Assembly (NCBI GenBank): GCA_045805565.1
Contig: JBJMKZ010000022.1
Coordinates: 124,001 to 188,000 of the forward strand
DNA: 64,000 nt
Source: DATAEY01 sp045805565
GTDB taxonomy: Bacteria; Actinomycetota; Thermoleophilia; Solirubrobacterales; Solirubrobacteraceae
Direction of reading: 5' to 3'
Positions 23,967 through 31,131 of the stretch are shown here, piece by piece (the first letter of the stretch is position 1; each line of letters starts with the position of its first letter). Under the pieces are notes generated by a model. It ran no database searches, was not told the DNA's origin, and saw only the letters and a list, made by a program, of their open reading frames with translations. A program made the translations under genes and the position numbers.

Positions 23967-24017
23967 ATGCCTCGTCGCCCGCCCATCCCCGCCTCGAGCT
24001 GCCGTGGCCACCGCTGA
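23967..24017 (+). CDS. Possible leaderless 16-residue upstream ORF overlapping the dnaB start
   Basis: ATG 23967 reads 16 codons (Met-Pro-Arg-Arg-Pro-Pro-Ile-Pro...Gly-His-Arg) to a TGA at 24015-24017, overlapping the dnaB GTG at 24004 in a different frame. The ATG lies 9 nt after a -10-like TAGAGT, so a transcript would begin close to it. Ribosomes ending here could re-initiate on dnaB. The Arg/Pro-rich peptide has no known relatives that I recognise. It could be chance. Confidence 0.3.
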   Translation: MPRRPPIPASSCRGHR

Positions 24018-25374
24018 GCGCGTAGCGACCCCGCCACCGCCGCACAACCTCGACGCCGAGCAGTCGGTGCTCGGGGCGATCCTGATCAGTGACCGCGCCC
24101 TGTATCCGGTCGCCGTCGAGGACCGTCTGCGGCCCGAGGACTTCTATCGCGAGCAGCACCGGGTCATCTACGCGGCCATGCTCGAGCTTCAGGAGGAGGG
24201 CCAGCCGATCGACCTGGTCACGCTCACCGAGCATCTGCGGGAGCGGAGGCGTCTCCAGGACGCCGGCGGCGAGGCGGCGCTGCACGGCCTCACCGCCAGC
24301 GTGCCCGCCGTCGGGCACGTGCGCCACTACGCCCAGATCGTCCAGGGCAACGCGATGGAGAGGGCGGTGCTGGCCGCCTGCTACGACATCCAGTCGAGCG
24401 TGCTGCAGCGGGCGGCCAGCCCGCGCGAGCTGGTCGAGCAGGCCGAGCGGGCCATCCTGGACATCGCCCACGACGGGCGCCGCCAGGATTTCCGGGTCAT
24501 CGGCGACGTGCTCGACGTCGAGCTGGACAAGCTGCACCGTCTGTCGAAGGAGGGCACCGCCCTCACCGGCACCCCCTCGGGGTTCAAGGACCTCGACGAT
24601 TTCACCGGCGGCTTCCAGGACGGCAACCTGATCGTGATCGCAGCGCGACCCGGGATGGGCAAGAGCGCCCTGGTGACCAACATCGCCGAGAACGCCGCGA
24701 TCGACCACAGCCGCCCGGTGGCCCTGTTCTCGCTGGAGATGTCGGAGGCCGAGCTGGCCCAGCGCTTCATCGCCTCACAGGCCCGGATCAAGGGTGACGA
24801 GCTGCGCAAGGGCCGCGTGTCCGAGAACCGCTGGCCGAAGATCCTCCAGGCGAGCCAGCGCCTCTCCCAGGCGCGCTTGTTCGTGGACGACACCAGCGAT
24901 CTCGGCATCCTCGAGATCCGCGCCAAGGCGCGTCGGCTGCACAGCCGCGAGGCGGGTGGGCTCGGGCTGGTGATCGTCGATTACCTGCAGCTGATGCGCG
25001 CGGACGGGCGGACCGACAACCGGGCCGAGCAGGTCGGCCAGATGAGCCGGGGGCTGAAGATCCTGGCGCGCGAGCTCGACGTGCCGGTGATCGCGCTATC
25101 GCAGCTCAACCGCAACGTCGAGCAGCGGGGAGGCGACAAGCGCCCGCTGCTGTCCGACCTTCGCGAATCGGGCTCGATCGAGCAGGACAGCGACCTGGTG
25201 ATGTTCATCTACCGCGACGAGTACTACAACCGCGAGGACTCCGAGCACGAGGGCGAGGCGGAGCTGATCATCGCCAAGCACCGGAACGGGCCGCTCGGCA
25301 AGGTGACGCTGACATTCCGCAGCGAGTACCCCAAGTTCATGAACTTCGTCGATCCCGGCCGCTTCGACACATGA
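24004..25374 (+). CDS. dnaB: Replicative DNA helicase DnaB
   Basis: Hexameric 5'-3' helicase that unwinds DNA at the replication fork. The 456-residue product has the DnaB N-terminal domain (about 14-115, beginning Pro-His-Asn-Leu-Asp-Ala-Glu-Gln-Ser-Val-Leu-Gly) and a RecA-like motor. Walker A is Arg-Pro-Gly-Met-Gly-Lys-Ser with Lys220. Further motifs are Ser-Leu-Glu-Met-Ser, Val-Asp-Tyr-Leu-Gln-Leu-Met (Walker B region), Leu-Ser-Gln-Leu-Asn-Arg and Asp-Leu-Arg-Glu-Ser-Gly. There is no intein, unlike many actinobacterial dnaB genes. The GTG start has no good ribosome binding site; a short ORF overlaps it. The stop overlaps the next gene by 4 nt (ATGA). Confidence 0.97.
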   Translation: MATAERVATPPPPHNLDAEQSVLGAILISDRALYPVAVEDRLRPEDFYREQHRVIYAAMLELQEEGQPIDLVTLTEHLRERRRLQDAGGEAALHGLTASVPAVGHVRHYAQIVQGNAMERAVLAACYDIQSSVLQRAASPRELVEQAERAILDIAHDGRRQDFRVIGDVLDVELDKLHRLSKEGTALTGTPSGFKDLDDFTGGFQDGNLIVIAARPGMGKSALVTNIAENAAIDHSRPVALFSLEMSEAELAQRFIASQARIKGDELRKGRVSENRWPKILQASQRLSQARLFVDDTSDLGILEIRAKARRLHSREAGGLGLVIVDYLQLMRADGRTDNRAEQVGQMSRGLKILARELDVPVIALSQLNRNVEQRGGDKRPLLSDLRESGSIEQDSDLVMFIYRDEYYNREDSEHEGEAELIIAKHRNGPLGKVTLTFRSEYPKFMNFVDPGRFDT

Positions 25375-26063
25375 CGCCGCGCTGCCCATACGACGTCTGC
25401 GACGGCAGCGGCTTCGTCGTCGACGAGGAGACCAACACCGCCCGGCCCTGCCGCTGCCGCCCACAGCGGATCGGTCGAGCGCGCGCGCGCAGCCTGTCGG
25501 CGGTGATACCGAGGCGCTTCCGCGGCGTGTCGTTCGAGCGCTCGCCGGTCGTCGACATGGATCCCTCCATCGTCCGAGACGTCCGACGCTTCGTCGACGA
25601 CATCGACGCGAACCTCGACCAGGGTCGCGGGCTGTGGTTCATGGGCGACGTCGGGACCGGCAAGACGACGCTCGCCATGCTGGTGTCCAAGTCCGCGCTC
25701 GACGCCGGGCGCTCGGTGGCGATCTACTCGCTTCCGCGCCTGCTGGCGGAGATTCGCAAGACATTCGAGGAACGCTCCGAGCATTCCTACCTGGGGCTGC
25801 TGGACCGTCTCACCGCGGTCGACCTGCTCCACATCGACGACCTCGGCGCCGAACGGACCAGCGAGTGGGTGCTCGAGCAGCTCTACGCGATCATCAACGC
25901 GCGCTACGAGGACAGCCGCTCGCTGGTCGTGACCACCAATCTCGACCACGAGCAGCTCCGGGCGCAGATCACGCCGCGCACGGTCTCGCGGCTGGTCGAG
26001 ATGTGCGGCGATCCCCTGCCGCTCTACGGTCACGACCGCCGGATGGAGCTGCGCTCGGCCTGA
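25371..26063 (+). CDS. DnaC/DnaI/IstB-like AAA+ ATPase with N-terminal Cys motif, candidate helicase loader
   Basis: A 230-residue protein. The N-terminal ~30 residues contain Cys-Pro-Tyr-Asp-Val-Cys and, after 17 residues, Cys-Arg-Cys, a probable metal-binding knuckle as in DnaI/DnaC-type loaders. A linker then leads to the AAA+ core, with Walker A Gly-Asp-Val-Gly-Thr-Gly-Lys-Thr-Thr (Lys98), Walker B Leu-Leu-His-Ile-Asp-Asp-Leu-Gly and sensor Val-Thr-Thr-Asn-Leu. The ATGA overlap with dnaB strongly suggests it acts with DnaB. IstB transposition helpers share this core, but no transposase adjoins. Many actinobacteria use DciA instead, so this partner is noteworthy. Confidence 0.85.
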   Translation: MTPRCPYDVCDGSGFVVDEETNTARPCRCRPQRIGRARARSLSAVIPRRFRGVSFERSPVVDMDPSIVRDVRRFVDDIDANLDQGRGLWFMGDVGTGKTTLAMLVSKSALDAGRSVAIYSLPRLLAEIRKTFEERSEHSYLGLLDRLTAVDLLHIDDLGAERTSEWVLEQLYAIINARYEDSRSLVVTTNLDHEQLRAQITPRTVSRLVEMCGDPLPLYGHDRRMELRSA

Positions 26064-26108
26064 GCGCCGCCCGTGGCCCCGGGACGCGGCGGGCCCGCCG
26101 GCTCCCCG

Positions 26109-26114
26109 TAGACT
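26109..26114 (+). promoter_or_regulatory. Putative -10 box TAGACT of purA
   Basis: TAGACT ends 7 nt before ATG 26122, so the mRNA probably starts at the A of the start codon. Confidence 0.5.
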
Positions 26115-26121
26115 GGAAACG

Positions 26122-27447
26122 ATGCCTGCAACCGTAATCGTCGGCGCCCAGTGGGGCGACGAGGGAAAGGGCAAGGTCACCGATCTGCTCGCCGAGCGGG
26201 CGGACGCCGTGATCCGCTTCCAGGGTGGCAACAACGCCGGCCACACCATCGTCCGCGACAGGCAGGAGTTCAAGCTGCACCTGGTCCCTTCCGGGGTGCT
26301 GCACGCCGACAAGCTGTGCGTGATCGGCAACGGGGTGGTGATCGACCCGAAGGTCCTGACCGAGGAGCTCGACGACCTGCGCCGGCGCGGGATCGACCTG
26401 GGCGGGCTGCGCATCTCCGCCAATGCCCACCTGATCATGCCCTATCACCTGCTGCTGGATCTGGCCGGCGAGCAGAGGCTGGGACGGCTGGAGATCGGCA
26501 CCACCCGCCGGGGAATCGGACCCTGCTACGCGGACAAGGCCGCGAGGCTGGGGATCCGCATGCAGGACCTGCTGGACGAGAAGATCCTCAAGAAGAAGAT
26601 CACCGCCGCGCTGGAGCCCAAGCGACTCGCCCTGCGCCCGCACGCCAAGGACCCGCGTCTGGACCTTCACGCGATGGTCGAGGACTACGTCACGTACGGG
26701 CACCGGCTGGAGCCCTACATCGCCGACACCGCCAAGCTGGTGTGGGAGCTGCTAGACCGGGGCGGCGGCGTGATCTTCGAGGGCGCGCAGGGGGCCCTGC
26801 TGGACATCGACCACGGGACGTATCCCTTCGTCACCTCGTCCAATCCGGTTGCGGGCGCCGCCTGCATCGGAAGCGGCGTGGGGCCCAAGGACATCGACGA
26901 GGTGTGGGGCGTGACCAAGGCCTACACGACCCGGGTGGGCGCCGGCCCGTTCCCGACCGAGCTCGACGGCCGGCTGGCCGACGAGCTGCGCGCCCGTGGA
27001 GGGGAGTACGGGACGACCACGGGGCGCCCGCGGCGGGTTGGCTGGCTCGACCTGGTCGCGCTGCGCTACGCGGCGCGGCTGAACTCGCTGACCAGGCTGG
27101 TGGTCACCAAGCTCGACGTGCTCACCGGGCTCGACCGGCTGGTGCTGTGCACGTCCTACCGCGGGGCCGAGGGGGCGGAGTTCGAGAGCTTTCCCTACCA
27201 CCAGTCGGTCCTGCACCACCTGCGCGCCGAGTACGAGGAGCTGCCCGGTTGGACGGAGCCGATCGAGGACTGCCGCGCGTCGGAGGAGCTTCCCGCCCCG
27301 GCGCGGGCCTACGTCGAGCGGATCGCCGAGTTCACCGGCGTGCCGATCGCCCTGGTGGGCGTGGGGCCGGGCCGCGAGCAGGTCGTGTGGCTGGATCCCG
27401 ACACCGCGCCCGACCCCCCGCGGCGCTCGGCCCTGCCGGCCGCCTGA
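26122..27447 (+). CDS. purA: Adenylosuccinate synthetase
   Basis: Joins IMP and aspartate using GTP, the first committed step to AMP. The 441-residue protein has the N-terminal GTP loop Trp-Gly-Asp-Glu-Gly-Lys-Gly-Lys with catalytic Asp and the Asn-Asn-Ala-Gly-His-Thr block with catalytic His. It also shows Gly-Thr-Thr-Arg-Arg-Gly-Ile-Gly-Pro, the Glu-Gly-Ala-Gln-Gly block, the Thr-Thr-Gly-Arg-Pro-Arg-Arg IMP site, and Thr-Lys-Leu-Asp-Val-Leu for guanine binding. It is probably leaderless and monocistronic, and is convergent with the sugar operon. Confidence 0.97.
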   Translation: MPATVIVGAQWGDEGKGKVTDLLAERADAVIRFQGGNNAGHTIVRDRQEFKLHLVPSGVLHADKLCVIGNGVVIDPKVLTEELDDLRRRGIDLGGLRISANAHLIMPYHLLLDLAGEQRLGRLEIGTTRRGIGPCYADKAARLGIRMQDLLDEKILKKKITAALEPKRLALRPHAKDPRLDLHAMVEDYVTYGHRLEPYIADTAKLVWELLDRGGGVIFEGAQGALLDIDHGTYPFVTSSNPVAGAACIGSGVGPKDIDEVWGVTKAYTTRVGAGPFPTELDGRLADELRARGGEYGTTTGRPRRVGWLDLVALRYAARLNSLTRLVVTKLDVLTGLDRLVLCTSYRGAEGAEFESFPYHQSVLHHLRAEYEELPGWTEPIEDCRASEELPAPARAYVERIAEFTGVPIALVGVGPGREQVVWLDPDTAPDPPRRSALPAA

Positions 27448-27456
27448 GGTCGCCTG

Positions 27457-27478
27457 TCGCGGGAAGGGCCGGCCGCGA
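27457..27478. terminator. Weak hairpin between convergent purA and the sugar operon
   Basis: TCGCGG at 27457-27462 pairs with CCGCGA at 27473-27478 around 10 nt that include a GGCCGG palindrome. It could stop transcription from either side. No T-tract. Confidence 0.3.
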
Positions 27479-27490
27479 GGGGCGCCGTGC

Positions 27491-28201
27491 TCAGGGGGCC
27501 GCGGGCGAGGTCCCGCCCTCCGGCAGCACTCGCGCCTCGCCGCGACGCAGGGTGCGCCGCACGACCGCCATCGCGCCGAGGAGGCTGATCGCCGCCAGCG
27601 TGATCTGGACGGAGATGATGCCCTCCTCGCTCCAGTAGACGTCCTCGAGCTGCAGCAGCAGCGCCGACTCGTCCAGCGTCATCGCCGCGCCCATCCCGAA
27701 CGGGATCGCCAACCAGCGCTCCAGAGGTCGGCTCTCGGTGGCGAGCGCGGTTCCGCCGGCGAGCAGCGCGATCACGATTCCCGGCACGAAGTGATGGATG
27801 TGGCGGGGACCCACGACCAGCTCGCGGAAGGGTCCGAACTGCCCGCGCGAGCGGATCAGCCACGTGCTGGTGCGCACCGCCCCGAACGTGACGACGAAGG
27901 ACACCAGCAGGTTGAGCAGCGTGTTCTCCCGCATGCTGGCGGTCCGGTATCCCTCGACCGCGACCTCGACCGACTGCCGGGCGGCCTCGCCGGCGGCCGC
28001 GAGCACGTCGTCGGTCTCGGCGGGCAGCGGCGCGGAGCCTCGACGCCACACGCGTCCGAGCTCGTCGGCCAGCGCCGCCGCCGTGGTGGTGAGCGCCAGG
28101 ACGCCGATCGCGAGGGTCGTGCGGTCCAGGCGTCGGCGCACCCGGCGCCTGCGGGCAGACAGCCTGGACAGCCGCCACGCAGTCGTGCCGCGCAGGTTCA
28201 C
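27491..28201 (-). CDS. Conserved integral membrane protein of unknown function
   Basis: A 236-residue protein with an Arg-rich cytoplasmic start and about five membrane segments (near 30-47, 98-115, 133-152, 163-178, 196-215). It has a distinctive Gly-Pro-Arg-His-Ile-His-His-Phe-Val-Pro-Gly motif before TM3 and Leu-Asp-Glu-Ser-Ala-Leu-Leu-Leu with Glu-Asp-Val-Tyr-Trp later. The His- and acid-rich membrane-edge motifs could bind metal, but I know no function. GTG 28201 overlaps the acyltransferase stop (GTGA). It is the last gene of the nucleotide-sugar operon and its role there is unclear. Confidence 0.8.
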   Translation of the reverse strand: MNLRGTTAWRLSRLSARRRRVRRRLDRTTLAIGVLALTTTAAALADELGRVWRRGSAPLPAETDDVLAAAGEAARQSVEVAVEGYRTASMRENTLLNLLVSFVVTFGAVRTSTWLIRSRGQFGPFRELVVGPRHIHHFVPGIVIALLAGGTALATESRPLERWLAIPFGMGAAMTLDESALLLQLEDVYWSEEGIISVQITLAAISLLGAMAVVRRTLRRGEARVLPEGGTSPAAP

Positions 28202-28884
28202 GCCGCCCCCGTGGAAGCTCGCGCGGGGACTCCCTCCACTCGCCCACCGGCCTGCACGTCACGGGTGACCACCGAGTCGGGCTCGACCGTCGCCTCGGGG
28301 CCGACCTCGACTCCGGGCAGCAGGACGGCCCGGGCGCCGATGCGGCATCCCCGTCGCAGAGTCACCCCGGTCAGGTCCGCCCCCGGAGGGTGGCGTCCCA
28401 TGGTGTCGTCGTTGGCGGTGACCACGTCCTCGCCCACCTGGACCGCGTCCTCGACCAACGACCCGCGCACCAGGTAGGCGCCCGCCCCGATCGCCACGCC
28501 GGCGCCGGCCGTGATGTCGTTGTCCAGCGCGGCGCCCGCTCCGATGGTGCTGTCCGGTCCCAGGCGAGCGCGCTCGCGCACGTGGGCGCCGTCGCCGATC
28601 CTGGTCCTGGCGCCGACGCGGGCGCCCGCCAGGAGGACCGCGCCGGCGCCGATCGCGGCTCCGTCGCCGACCTCCAGCGGGAGCGAAGCCTCGCGCGGCG
28701 CGGTCGAGCGCCGCGACAGGCGAGGCGGCTTGCCCAGGACCGCCCCCTCGCCGATCGCCACCGCCTCGCCCAGCACCGCGCCGTCGTGGACCACCGCGCC
28801 CGGCCCCAGCGACACGCCCTTGCCCACGCGCACGTCCGCCGCGAGCACCGCACGTGGCGGGCGGCGATCAGCGCGCGGTGGCAC
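28198..28884 (-). CDS. Left-handed beta-helix (hexapeptide) acyltransferase, WbpD-like
   Basis: The 228-residue product is dominated by hexapeptide repeats of the Ile/Val-Gly-x-Gly-Ala type. Early turns include Ser-Leu-Gly-Pro-Gly-Ala and Ile-Gly-Glu-Gly-Ala, and the C-terminal block is Arg-Ile-Gly-Ala-Arg-Ala-Val-Leu-Leu-Pro-Gly-Val. Such enzymes move acetyl from acetyl-CoA to an amino sugar nucleotide. The catalytic His position is not obvious. It overlaps the oxidoreductase gene by 17 nt; GTG 28884 has GGGAGG nearby. Context with a 2-epimerase, 6-dehydrogenase and Gfo/Idh enzyme fits N-acetylation of a UDP-3-amino sugar. Confidence 0.8.
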   Translation of the reverse strand: MPPRADRRPPRAVLAADVRVGKGVSLGPGAVVHDGAVLGEAVAIGEGAVLGKPPRLSRRSTAPREASLPLEVGDGAAIGAGAVLLAGARVGARTRIGDGAHVRERARLGPDSTIGAGAALDNDITAGAGVAIGAGAYLVRGSLVEDAVQVGEDVVTANDDTMGRHPPGADLTGVTLRRGCRIGARAVLLPGVEVGPEATVEPDSVVTRDVQAGGRVEGVPARASTGAA

Positions 28885-29884
28885 CCGCCTCCCGCGCCGA
28901 GGCGTCGAGGGACCGCTGGAGCGCCTCGAGCACGCGAACCACCCGCAGCCCGCTGTGGCCGTCGGTGTCGGGTGTGCGGCCCTCGCGCACGCAGTCGACG
29001 AAGTGCTGGCACTCGACGCGCAGCGGCTCGGTGCTGGTGACCCGCGGGCTCCAGACGTCCCCCGAGCGGGTGATGTACTCGCCGTAGCTGCTGGTGCTCT
29101 CGTCGAAGCCCTTGTCGTACACCGTCACCTTGCGCTCGAGCTCCATGTCGTCGAACGTCGCCATCTGGCGCGAGCCGACCACCGTGAAGCGCCGCTCCTT
29201 GTGTGGATCCAGCCAGGAGAGATGGAGGTGCGCGGCCAGCCCCGAGGGGAAGCGCAGGAAGCAGAAGACGACGTCCTCCACCCCGGCGCGCATGTAGCTC
29301 TCGCCTCTGGCGTCGACCTCGTGGGGCTCTTCCCCGGCCAGGTAGAGGACGACCGAGACGTCGTGGGCCCCCAGGCTCCAGAGGGCGTTCTCGTCGGCGC
29401 GCAGCTGTCCGAGGTTGAGGCGGTTGGAGTAGATGTAGTGCACCTCGCCCAGGCGCCCCGAGTCGGCGATCTCCTTGAGCTTGCGCACCCCGGGGTGGTA
29501 CTCGAGCAGGTGTCCGACCATGAGGACGCGGCCGGTGTCCTCGGCCGCCTCCACCAGCCGCTCGGCATCGGCCCCCGACTGGGCCATCGGCTTCTCGACC
29601 AGGCAGTGCTTGCCAGCCTCCAGCACGCGCAGGGCGAGCGCGGCATGGGTGGCGACCGGCGTGGCGAGGGCCACCGCGTCCAGGGTGGGGTCGGCCAGCA
29701 GCTCGTCGAGGTCGGCGGTGAGGCGCGCATCCGCGCAGATGGCGGCCAGCCGGTCGGAGGACGCCGGGGAGGCGTCACAGCACCAGCGCAGCTGGCAGCC
29801 CGGCAGCGCGGCGAAGTTGCGCGCCAGGTTCGGGCCCCAGTAGCCGAGCCCCACCACGCCGACGGTCACGGGTCGGTCGTTCAC
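28868..29884 (-). CDS. Gfo/Idh/MocA-family sugar-nucleotide oxidoreductase (WbpB-like)
   Basis: An NAD(P)-dependent dehydrogenase acting on a sugar nucleotide. The 338-residue protein starts with the Rossmann motif Val-Gly-Val-Val-Gly-Leu-Gly-Tyr-Trp-Gly-Pro-Asn, typical of the branch near WbpB/KijD10. The conserved Glu-Lys-Pro motif follows near 98, and Gly-x-His-Asp-Val near 170 carries the catalytic acid-base residues of the family. GTG 29884 overlaps the upstream dehydrogenase stop (GTGA). By analogy it would oxidise C3 of a UDP-GlcNAcA-type substrate. No partner DegT-type aminotransferase is found here. Confidence 0.88.
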   Translation of the reverse strand: MNDRPVTVGVVGLGYWGPNLARNFAALPGCQLRWCCDASPASSDRLAAICADARLTADLDELLADPTLDAVALATPVATHAALALRVLEAGKHCLVEKPMAQSGADAERLVEAAEDTGRVLMVGHLLEYHPGVRKLKEIADSGRLGEVHYIYSNRLNLGQLRADENALWSLGAHDVSVVLYLAGEEPHEVDARGESYMRAGVEDVVFCFLRFPSGLAAHLHLSWLDPHKERRFTVVGSRQMATFDDMELERKVTVYDKGFDESTSSYGEYITRSGDVWSPRVTSTEPLRVECQHFVDCVREGRTPDTDGHSGLRVVRVLEALQRSLDASAREAGATAR

Positions 29885-31131
29885 AGCCTCTGCACCCGCC
29901 CGTCGCTCTCGCCGCGCGTCACGCCGCGCAGGTCGAGCACCATGGGCGCCTCGCGGACGACGCGGCCGTGGTCGACGCCGGGATGGGCGGTGACGATCAC
30001 CGCCAGGTCGGCGACGCCCAGCGCCTCGCCGAGGTCGGATTCTCCCCGCAGTCCCAGCTCGGGCAGCTCGGGCACGTAGGGGTCGAAGTAGGCGACATCC
30101 GCTCCGCGCGCCCGCAGCAGGCGGATCAGCTTGAGCCCGGGCGACTCGCGAGTGTCCGCCACGCCCGCCTTGTACGCCACGCCCAGCAGGAGGATGCGGG
30201 CGTCGCGGGTCGCCTTACCGGCGTGGTTGAGCATCTCGACCGCGCGAAACGCGCAGAAGTACGGCTGGCTCTGGTTGATCTTGCCGGCCAGCTCGATGAA
30301 TTCGGGCACGAAGTCGAACTCGCGAGCCTTCCAGGACAGGTAGAACGGGTCGACCGGCAGGCAGTGGCCGCCCATCCCCGGCCCGGGGTCGAAGCGCATG
30401 AACCCGAATGGCTTGGTCGCCGCGGCGTCGACGACCTCCCACACGTCGATGCCCATCCGGTAGGTGAGCGCCGCCAGCTCGTTGACCAGGGCGATGTTCA
30501 CCGAGCGGAAGATGTTCTCCAGCAGCTTGGACAGCTCGGCGATCTCGGGCGATCCGACCCGCACCACCTGGTCGCAGATGGTCCCGTAGAGCCGCTCGGC
30601 GCGGTCGCCACAGCTCGGCGTCAGCCCCCCGACCACCTTGGGAGTGTTGCGGATCGTGTGGTCGCTTCGCCCCGGGTCTACCCGCTCGGGCGAGAACGCG
30701 ACCCCGAAGTCCTCACCGGCGCGCAGGCCGGAGCGCTCGAGGATGGGGACCAGCGTCTCGCGCGTCGTGCGGGGATAGGTGGTGGACTCGAGCACCACGA
30801 GCTGACCTCGTCGCAACACACCGGCCAGCGACTCCGAGGCGGCCAGGAGCGGGCGGAGCTCCGGCTCGCGGTTGACGCTCAGCGGGGTGGGCACGCAGAT
30901 CAGCACCGCCTCGACCTCGGCCAGGTCGCCGTAGTCGCTCGTGAACTTGATCCGATCGGCCGCCGAGCGCAGGCGATCGGAGGGCACGTCGTCGATGTGC
31001 GACCGCCCCCCGGCCAGGTCTGCGACGCGCGCCTGGTTCACGTCGACGCCGACCACCCGCGTGCCGGCCTGCGCGAACTCGATTGCCAGCGGGAGCCCGA
31101 CGTATCCGAGACCGACGATCCCGACCGTCAT
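29881..31131 (-). CDS. UDP-N-acetyl-hexosamine 6-dehydrogenase (WecC/WbpA-like)
   Basis: Oxidises C6 of a UDP-HexNAc to the uronic acid with two NAD+. The 416-residue protein has the N-terminal Gly-Leu-Gly-Tyr-Val-Gly-Leu-Pro NAD motif, the Val-Leu-Glu-Ser-Thr-Thr-Tyr-Pro-Arg-Thr-Thr strand, Phe-Ser-Pro-Glu-Arg-Val, and a central helix with Glu-Asn-Ile-Phe-Arg. The catalytic Cys is in Gly-Gly-His-Cys-Leu-Pro-Val-Asp-Pro. ATG 31131 overlaps the epimerase stop (ATGA). With the upstream 2-epimerase it could make UDP-ManNAcA, or with the downstream genes a diacetamido uronic acid. Confidence 0.92.
   Translation of the reverse strand: MTVGIVGLGYVGLPLAIEFAQAGTRVVGVDVNQARVADLAGGRSHIDDVPSDRLRSAADRIKFTSDYGDLAEVEAVLICVPTPLSVNREPELRPLLAASESLAGVLRRGQLVVLESTTYPRTTRETLVPILERSGLRAGEDFGVAFSPERVDPGRSDHTIRNTPKVVGGLTPSCGDRAERLYGTICDQVVRVGSPEIAELSKLLENIFRSVNIALVNELAALTYRMGIDVWEVVDAAATKPFGFMRFDPGPGMGGHCLPVDPFYLSWKAREFDFVPEFIELAGKINQSQPYFCAFRAVEMLNHAGKATRDARILLLGVAYKAGVADTRESPGLKLIRLLRARGADVAYFDPYVPELPELGLRGESDLGEALGVADLAVIVTAHPGVDHGRVVREAPMVLDLRGVTRGESDGRVQRL

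Noticed and set aside
25371..26063. IstB-type transposition helper, i.e. an insertion sequence
   Set aside because: No IstA transposase, terminal inverted repeats or target duplication nearby, and the gene is coupled to dnaB.
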